Position numbers and translations under genes: made by a program. A stretch of 8,155 bases of DNA. Origin: Patescibacteria group bacterium (GTDB taxonomy: Bacteria; Patescibacteriota; Patescibacteriia; UBA2591; UBA6264). The stretch lies in NCBI GenBank assembly GCA_022572625.1, contig JACZVN010000016.1, positions 1 to 8,155 of the forward strand, read 5' to 3'. How positions within the stretch are numbered: position 1 is the stretch's first letter; the number at the start of each line of letters is the position of its first letter. The notes beneath the pieces were generated by a model that ran no database searches, was not told the DNA's origin, and saw only the letters and a program-made list of their open reading frames with translations. This document shows positions 3,294-8,155 of the stretch, piece by piece.

Positions 3294-6053
3294 TTACCCG
3301 TGGCACCTTTTATATTTTTTGCCTGACCCGCAGGGACAGGGGTCGTTCCTCCCAATTTTTTTCTTTTTTCCGCCTTTTTCATCTATGGCTGATCCCGCTT
3401 GACCACTAATTTTGGCTGGGGCGCTTAATTTCATTTCCGGGCTGGGTTGTTGGGGCATTCTTTCAATCATCCCCACCTTATAAATAGAAAAAACAACCTG
3501 CTTGTTAACCGCTTCCATTAATTCATTAAATTTTTTAAAAGACTCCTTTTTATATTCCACTAATGGATCCCGCTGACCATAGGCGCGTAAACCAATGCCT
3601 CCTTTTAAATTACTAATCACCTCTAAGTGATAAACCCAGTAGCGGTCAATGCTTTGTAATAAAATAGAACGGGTAATTATACCAAGCGGTTGTTTTAAAA
3701 CTAAACCGCCCTGCGATAATCTACCGTCTTGGTTTAACTCTTCAATTTTTGTCTCTAAATCAGTATATGCTTTAACGGCCAATTCAATTAAATATTTAGC
3801 TAATCGATCACGGGCGTAAATATCTGATTTTTTATCGCCGGCTTGGTCTTGAATATCTTTTAACGCTTCAATTAAATTTTCTGGAGTCGGAAAAATATTT
3901 TTAACTATCTCCACAATTCCCTTAATCTCCCATTTATTCTCATCATCACCCCTAGTATGAAAATCGACTATTTTTTTTAATTCGGCTTCAATTATTTTTA
4001 AAAGTTCCTTTTTTAAACCAGCCGGGTCCATTTTTAAAATATTTGTTCTTCGACGATAAATAGTTTCCCGATGCTTATTTAAAACATCATCATATTCTAA
4101 TAAATGCTTGCGAGTGTCAAAATTAAATCCCTCAACTTTTTTTTGAGAGGCTTCAATCGACCTAGAAACCACCCGGCTCTCAATTGGAAAATCTTCCGGC
4201 ACTTTTAAACTCTCCATAATACCGGATAAACGGCTCCCGCCAAAAATTCGCATCAAATCATCTTCCATTGAAATAAAAAAAAGTGACGAACCAGGATCAC
4301 CTTGACGTCCGGCCCGACCGCGCAGCTGATTATCAATTCTTCTTGATTCATGCCGTTCCGTGCCGATAATATGCAATCCGCCCAATGCTAAAACCTTTTT
4401 TTGTTCTGATGAATCTGGTGGATTGCCGCCCAAAACAATATCGACTCCTCGACCGGCCATGTTGGTCGCCACGGTAATCGCTCCTATACGGCCGGCTTGA
4501 GCAATAATCTGCCCTTCTTTTTCGTGATTAGTCGCATCTAAGACTTCACAAGTTATCCCCTCTTTTTCCAGCATATCTTTAATTATTTTATTTTTTTCAA
4601 TCGCCCCCACGGTTTGTTCGCCAATGCTAAAACCGCCAGTACCCACTAAAATTGGCTGGCCAGTTTGATGGCGTTCTTTTATTTCTTTAATAATCGCTTT
4701 AAATTTCGCCTCTTTAGTGCGATAAATCCGATCAGGCAAATCTTGTCTGATCAATTCTTTATTAGTCGGAATCATTAATACCTCTAACTTATAAATTTTA
4801 TGAAATTCCTCTGCTTCAGTGGCGGCCGTGCCAGTCATGCCCGCTAATTTTTGATAGTAACGAAAATAATTCTGAAAAGTAATGGTGGCAATGGTTTTTG
4901 ATTCCTTTTTGACTTTGACATTTTCCTTGGCCTCAATCGCCTGATGAATCCCCTCGGAATAACGCCGGCCAATCATTAAACGGCCGGTAAACTCATCAAC
5001 GATAATAATCTCTCCATTTTTAATAACATAATCCCGATCTTTTTGAAAAAGCACTCTAGCTTTTAAGGCCGCGTCAATGTGATGAACTAAAGTAAAATTA
5101 CTATTGGCCCAAGGATCTTCGCCTAAAAAAACGGTCATCTTATTAATGCCGCCTTCGGTTAAAGTTACGGCCCGCATTTTTTCATCAACCACATAATCCT
5201 CAGTCCTTTTTAAATTATTAACCAAACGGGATAATTGATAATAGAGATCAGCTGACTCCTCAGCCTGAGCCGAAATAATTAAAGGTGTTCGAGCTTCATC
5301 AATTAAAATACTGTCAATTTCATCAACAATGGCGTAATAAAGATCTCGCTGAATAATAGATTTTAAATCCTGACTTAAATTATCCCGCAGATAATCAAAA
5401 CCAAATTCATTATTAGTGCCATAAGTAATGTCAGCTAGATAAGCTTCTTGCCGGCTAACCGGCCGAAGATACGCTTCCTCTACTTTAAAACCGCCCACTG
5501 CATCTCGCTCCTGGTCTAGTTCATTTTCCGGTTGATCAGTTGAAGTCTCAACATAAGCGGGATCATAAATAAAAGCCGTATCATGGGCAATACAACTAAT
5601 ACTTAAACCAAGAGCATGATAAATTTGGCCCATCCAAACCGCATCTCGCTTGGCTAAATAATCATTAACGGTAATGAGGTGAACTCCCTTTTCAGCCAGG
5701 GCATTTAAATAAACCGGCAAAGTTGAAGCTAAAGTCTTACCTTCGCCGGTTTTCATTTCCGTAATCTTTCCCTGATGCAGAACCAGACCGCCAATCAATT
5801 GAACATCATAATGCCTTTGACCCAAATTTCTTTTAGCCGCTTCCCTGACCAAAGCAAAAGCTTCGGGTAAAATCTGATCCAGGCTCTCCCCTTGTTTTAA
5901 CCTTTTTTTAAATTGGTTGGTCTGATCAATTAAATTTTGATCCGTCAATTTTTCAAATTTTGGCTCTAAATGATTAATCTTTTCAACTATTGGCTGTAAT
6001 TTTTTTAATTCTTTTTCATTTGGGTCGCCAAAAATTTTAGATAAAATACTCAT
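3294..6053 (-). CDS. secA: SecA, protein-translocase ATPase subunit
   Basis: A full-length 919-residue SecA, the cytoplasmic motor that binds SecYEG and drives preproteins across the membrane by ATP hydrolysis. Landmarks in order: Walker A MKTGEGKT (100-107), TVNDYLAKRD (128-137), ITYGTNNEFGFDYLRDN (209-225), the DEAD-like VDEIDSILIDEARTPLI (243-259), the pre-protein cross-linking region, GMTGTA (405-410), ATNMAGRGVDIVLGG (529-543) and QLRGRAGRQGDPGSS (576-590). The scaffold and wing domains follow. The C-terminus is the SEC-C zinc finger with Cys906, Cys908, Cys917 and His918, as in SecA proteins that bind SecB or ribosomes. Two departures stand out: an acidic insertion of about 36 residues (around 160-198) in the first nucleotide-binding domain, and a 10-residue insertion (473-482) after the LVGT motif of the second. 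No Shine-Dalgarno motif precedes the ATG. It lies 124 bases after hpf. Confidence 0.98.
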   Translation of the reverse strand: MSILSKIFGDPNEKELKKLQPIVEKINHLEPKFEKLTDQNLIDQTNQFKKRLKQGESLDQILPEAFALVREAAKRNLGQRHYDVQLIGGLVLHQGKITEMKTGEGKTLASTLPVYLNALAEKGVHLITVNDYLAKRDAVWMGQIYHALGLSISCIAHDTAFIYDPAYVETSTDQPENELDQERDAVGGFKVEEAYLRPVSRQEAYLADITYGTNNEFGFDYLRDNLSQDLKSIIQRDLYYAIVDEIDSILIDEARTPLIISAQAEESADLYYQLSRLVNNLKRTEDYVVDEKMRAVTLTEGGINKMTVFLGEDPWANSNFTLVHHIDAALKARVLFQKDRDYVIKNGEIIIVDEFTGRLMIGRRYSEGIHQAIEAKENVKVKKESKTIATITFQNYFRYYQKLAGMTGTAATEAEEFHKIYKLEVLMIPTNKELIRQDLPDRIYRTKEAKFKAIIKEIKERHQTGQPILVGTGGFSIGEQTVGAIEKNKIIKDMLEKEGITCEVLDATNHEKEGQIIAQAGRIGAITVATNMAGRGVDIVLGGNPPDSSEQKKVLALGGLHIIGTERHESRRIDNQLRGRAGRQGDPGSSLFFISMEDDLMRIFGGSRLSGIMESLKVPEDFPIESRVVSRSIEASQKKVEGFNFDTRKHLLEYDDVLNKHRETIYRRRTNILKMDPAGLKKELLKIIEAELKKIVDFHTRGDDENKWEIKGIVEIVKNIFPTPENLIEALKDIQDQAGDKKSDIYARDRLAKYLIELAVKAYTDLETKIEELNQDGRLSQGGLVLKQPLGIITRSILLQSIDRYWVYHLEVISNLKGGIGLRAYGQRDPLVEYKKESFKKFNELMEAVNKQVVFSIYKVGMIERMPQQPSPEMKLSAPAKISGQAGSAIDEKGGKKKKIGRNDPCPCGSGKKYKRCHG

Positions 6054-6082
6054 ATTATTACAAACTTTAGCACTTTTTTATT

Positions 6083-6109
6083 AAAAAACAAGGTTATAGA
6101 AATCACCTT
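6083..6109 (-). terminator. weak intrinsic terminator between hpf and secA
   Basis: On the minus strand AAGGT (6105-6109) pairs with ACCTT (6090-6094), with two extra inner pairs possible, followed by G and six T (6083-6088). The stem is short, so it probably attenuates rather than ends transcription into secA. Confidence 0.4.
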
Positions 6110-6129
6110 ATTTTTATTTATTATGCCCG

Positions 6130-6139
6130 AGAGATCTCT
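6130..6139. promoter_or_regulatory. 10-bp palindrome between hpf and secA
   Basis: AGAGATCTCT is a perfect palindrome. On the minus strand it directly follows TTGAAA (plus 6140-6145), and CATAAT/ATAAAT sequences lie downstream, so it could be an operator overlapping a secA promoter. No -10 at ideal spacing matches well, so this is only a candidate. Confidence 0.25.
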
Positions 6140-6177
6140 TTCAAATACCTGTATGTTTAAAAATAAAAAACTAAAAT

Positions 6178-6522
6178 TTATCCTGTTTTCTTCTTTCTGA
6201 CCGCCTTTCTTGTTTGCCGTTTTTTAGTCTGCCAAGCGCCTCGATATCTTTCCATTTGTTTTTTTAACTTTTTCATCACCTGATCAACCGCCGTTCTAAA
6301 ATCCGGCGTCCGGGAAACACCGCGTAACATCTTATCAGGCAGACGCAAATTAATTTCCAATCGAAAAAGCTGATCTTTGTGATGAGTAGGACTATAACTC
6401 AAATCAACTCGCGCCTCCCAAATTTTTTTAGAAAAACGGCCCAATTTCCGCACTTTTTCTTCTAAAAATTTTTGCTCTTTATCAGTTAAAGTAATATTTT
6501 GAGTAAAATATTTTATTTCCAT
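6178..6522 (-). CDS. raiA: ribosome hibernation factor, short HPF/RaiA (YfiA) type
   Basis: A 114-residue protein of the HPF/RaiA fold. These factors bind in the decoding centre of the 30S subunit during stress or stationary phase and block translation. The N-terminus (MEIKYFTQNITLT) is the usual first strand, followed by helix 1 with EEKVRKLGRF (21-30), strand ARVDLSYSPTHHKD (37-50), strand FRLEINLRLPDKMLRG (53-68), and the second helix with DFRTAVDQVMKKLKKQM (74-90). The last 20 residues are a very basic tail (KKRQTRKAVRKKK) that probably contacts rRNA. It lacks the C-terminal dimerisation domain of long HPF, so direct formation of 100S dimers is not expected. It begins 22 bases after gpmI, with no Shine-Dalgarno motif, and is probably co-transcribed with it. 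Family is firm; RaiA versus short HPF is not resolved. Confidence 0.93.
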   Translation of the reverse strand: MEIKYFTQNITLTDKEQKFLEEKVRKLGRFSKKIWEARVDLSYSPTHHKDQLFRLEINLRLPDKMLRGVSRTPDFRTAVDQVMKKLKKQMERYRGAWQTKKRQTRKAVRKKKTG

Positions 6523-6544
6523 AAATTAATTATTTATTTATTAT

Positions 6545-8128
6545 TTAAAGCAGACTGGTACCAGTCATTTCTTTTGGTTTTTCAATACCCATCACGTCTA
6601 AAATAGTGGGCGCCACATCGGCTAAAACTCCGGCCGGGATCATCGCGCTCAAATCCGGCGGTTCATCAGCCGGGGTCTGGTTTTCTAATTTTTGATCAAC
6701 AATAATAAAGGGAACCGCGCTAACGTTATGTTTTTTGTCTATTTCTCCGTCTTTTAAATTAACTAAAGTTTCGGCATTGCCGTGATCAGCCGTAATAAAA
6801 ACAACTCGATCATTTTTCAAGGCTAAATCAGTAATCTGGCCTAAAATTTTATCAATAATTTCTAAAGCTAAAATAGTGGCCGCTAAATTACCGGTGTGGG
6901 CAACCATGTCCGGACTGGCAAAATTGACCACTATAAATTGGTATTGCTCACTGTCTAAGGCCCAAAGAACTTGATGCAATACTTCCAGGGAAGACATTTC
7001 TGGTTTTTGATCATAGGAATCAATTTTAGGGGAAGGAATTAAAACCCTTTTTTCCCCTTTAAATTCTTTTTCTCGGCCGCCATTAAAGAAAAAAGTAACG
7101 TGAGCATATTTTTCCGTTTCGGCAATATGAAATTGTTTTAAATTATGATCACTAATAATTTTAGCCAAAGGATTTTCAATCTTAATTGGCGGAAAAGCAA
7201 TCTTAGTGGGCAATCCTTTCTCATATTCAGTCATGGTAACAAAAAATAAATTTTTAATCTTTTCTCTTTTAAATCCTTGAAAATTATCTGAAACAAAAGC
7301 TTTGGTTAATTCTCTACTACGGTCAGTTCTAAAATTAAAATAAATCACCGCATCATTCTCTTGTATTTTAACCACTGGCTGACCTTGATCATCAGTCATC
7401 ACCACTGGCTTAAGCTCTTCATCATAAATTTTTTCCTGATAGGACTGATCAATTGCCATTAAAGGATCAGTGAATTCTTTTTCGGATAATCCTTTACTCA
7501 TTGCCAGATAGGCAGTTTCAATCCTGGGCCAGCGATTATCTCGATCCATGGCATAAAATCGGCCGGAGATGGTCGCGATTTGCCCTAGACCAATCGTTTT
7601 AATTTTTGCCATAATATCCTTTATAGATTTCTTGCCCAAACTTTGGGCTGTATCCCGGCCGTCTAAAATGGCATGAATAAAAACCTGGGAAAAATTATTT
7701 TGTTCGGCTATTTCCAATAAAGCATATAAATGATCAATGGATGAATGTACTCCTCCATTGGAAGTGAGGCCAATTAAATGAAGATTAGAATTATTTTTCT
7801 GGGCATATTTAATGGCCTCAATAAAAACCTGATTTTTAAAAAAACTGCCGTCAATAATCGACCGGTTAATTAAAGGAAAACTCTGCCAGACTATTGTACC
7901 GGCCCCTATATTTAAATGTCCAACCTCAGAATTACCTGGCTCTCCCCAACTTAAACCCACGGCTTCTCCTGAAGCTTGAATGGTCATTGAGGGATATAGT
8001 CTGGTTAATTTATTAAAAACAGGCAACTGAGCCATGGCAATGGCGTTACTTTGGCTCGGAGGAGCAACGCTCCAGCCATCTAGAATAATCAAGATGACCG
8101 GTCTAATTTTATTCAAAATATCATCCAT
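6545..8128 (-). CDS. gpmI: 2,3-bisphosphoglycerate-independent phosphoglycerate mutase
   Basis: This 527-residue enzyme interconverts 3- and 2-phosphoglycerate in glycolysis through a phosphoserine intermediate and two metal ions, usually manganese. Its length is normal for the family. The metal and catalytic residues are all present: Asp17 (ILDGWS), nucleophile Ser67 in GEPGNSEVGH, His128 in GGVHS, Arg158-Asp159 in DGRD, Arg190 and Arg196 around SGRFYAMDRDNRW, Arg267/Arg270 in NFRTDR, Lys340 in ETEKYAHVTFFFNGG, Asp407/His411 in SPDMVAHTG, Asp448-His449 in ADHGN and His467 in KKHNV. The alkaline-phosphatase-like domain is split by the phosphotransferase domain, as usual. The ATG at 8128 has no Shine-Dalgarno sequence, and only 27 bases upstream are visible, so its promoter lies outside the window. 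It heads the gpmI-raiA-secA block. Confidence 0.97.
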   Translation of the reverse strand: MDDILNKIRPVILIILDGWSVAPPSQSNAIAMAQLPVFNKLTRLYPSMTIQASGEAVGLSWGEPGNSEVGHLNIGAGTIVWQSFPLINRSIIDGSFFKNQVFIEAIKYAQKNNSNLHLIGLTSNGGVHSSIDHLYALLEIAEQNNFSQVFIHAILDGRDTAQSLGKKSIKDIMAKIKTIGLGQIATISGRFYAMDRDNRWPRIETAYLAMSKGLSEKEFTDPLMAIDQSYQEKIYDEELKPVVMTDDQGQPVVKIQENDAVIYFNFRTDRSRELTKAFVSDNFQGFKREKIKNLFFVTMTEYEKGLPTKIAFPPIKIENPLAKIISDHNLKQFHIAETEKYAHVTFFFNGGREKEFKGEKRVLIPSPKIDSYDQKPEMSSLEVLHQVLWALDSEQYQFIVVNFASPDMVAHTGNLAATILALEIIDKILGQITDLALKNDRVVFITADHGNAETLVNLKDGEIDKKHNVSAVPFIIVDQKLENQTPADEPPDLSAMIPAGVLADVAPTILDVMGIEKPKEMTGTSLL

Positions 8129-8155
8129 AAAAAACAGTTTACTTAATTATTGATA

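Noticed and set aside
3205..3402. Plus-strand open frame of 65 codons, hydrophobic
   Set aside because: It overlaps the secA 3' end and the terminator hairpin; its Phe-rich sequence is the complement of Lys-rich secA codons and AT-rich spacer.
1..8155. Alternative genetic code with TGA as a sense codon, suggested by no gene ending in TGA
   Set aside because: The complete genes end in TAA or TAG at normal family lengths and Trp/Gly are coded normally. With so few genes the lack of TGA stops can be chance.
1..8155. tRNA or rRNA genes, CRISPR arrays, transposase or phage genes
   Set aside because: No cloverleaf, GGTTCGA arm, regularly spaced repeats, transposase or phage-like proteins were found on reading both strands.

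Overview
The window is AT-rich, tightly packed bacterial DNA. Every main gene lies on the minus strand, so transcription runs from high to low coordinates. SecA, a RaiA/HPF-type ribosome factor and cofactor-independent phosphoglycerate mutase identify it as bacterial chromosome. The compact layout, the almost complete lack of Shine-Dalgarno sequences in front of the main genes, the very Lys/Ile/Asn-rich proteins and a SecA with a large acidic insertion in its first nucleotide-binding domain suggest a small-genome lineage such as the Candidate Phyla Radiation (Patescibacteria). That placement is inference; no rRNA or other phylogenetic marker was compared. All complete genes end in TAA or TAG, and nothing argues against the standard bacterial code.

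Reading in the direction of transcription, 8128 to 3294 is a housekeeping block: gpmI (glycolysis), a short raiA/hpf gene (ribosome hibernation) and secA (protein-export motor). A weak terminator and a 10-bp palindrome lie between hpf and secA. A long bulged hairpin after secA (3200-3259) probably ends the block. Next, 3163 to 2600 holds a solitary DUF4304-like gene with its own promoter, placed so close to the ATG that the mRNA may be leaderless.

The stretch 2051-2599 has no long gene but is the most interesting part. It carries a good plus-strand promoter (TTGACA, 17-bp spacer, TGn-extended -10), a Shine-Dalgarno sequence, a 47-48 codon ORF ending in a Cys-rich segment, two hairpins (one able to form a pseudoknot) and a strong intrinsic terminator. 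This looks like a free-standing transcription unit of about 0.3 kb encoding a micropeptide, a structured RNA, or both. Just beyond it, two 11-bp direct repeats flank a hairpin-rich segment of about 80 bp, including a 14-bp stem, that resembles a small palindromic or mobile repeat.

From 2050 down to 1 runs a compact cluster: a cytidylyltransferase-like nucleotidyltransferase, a small P-loop kinase-like protein, an alpha/beta hydrolase (TAATG stop-start overlap with the kinase) and a CYTH-domain triphosphatase/cyclase-like gene cut by the window edge. All four families act on small phosphorylated or ester substrates, and the spacing suggests co-expression, but no specific pathway can be named. 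The nucleotidyltransferase and the plus-strand small unit are transcribed divergently from overlapping promoter regions near 2068-2107.
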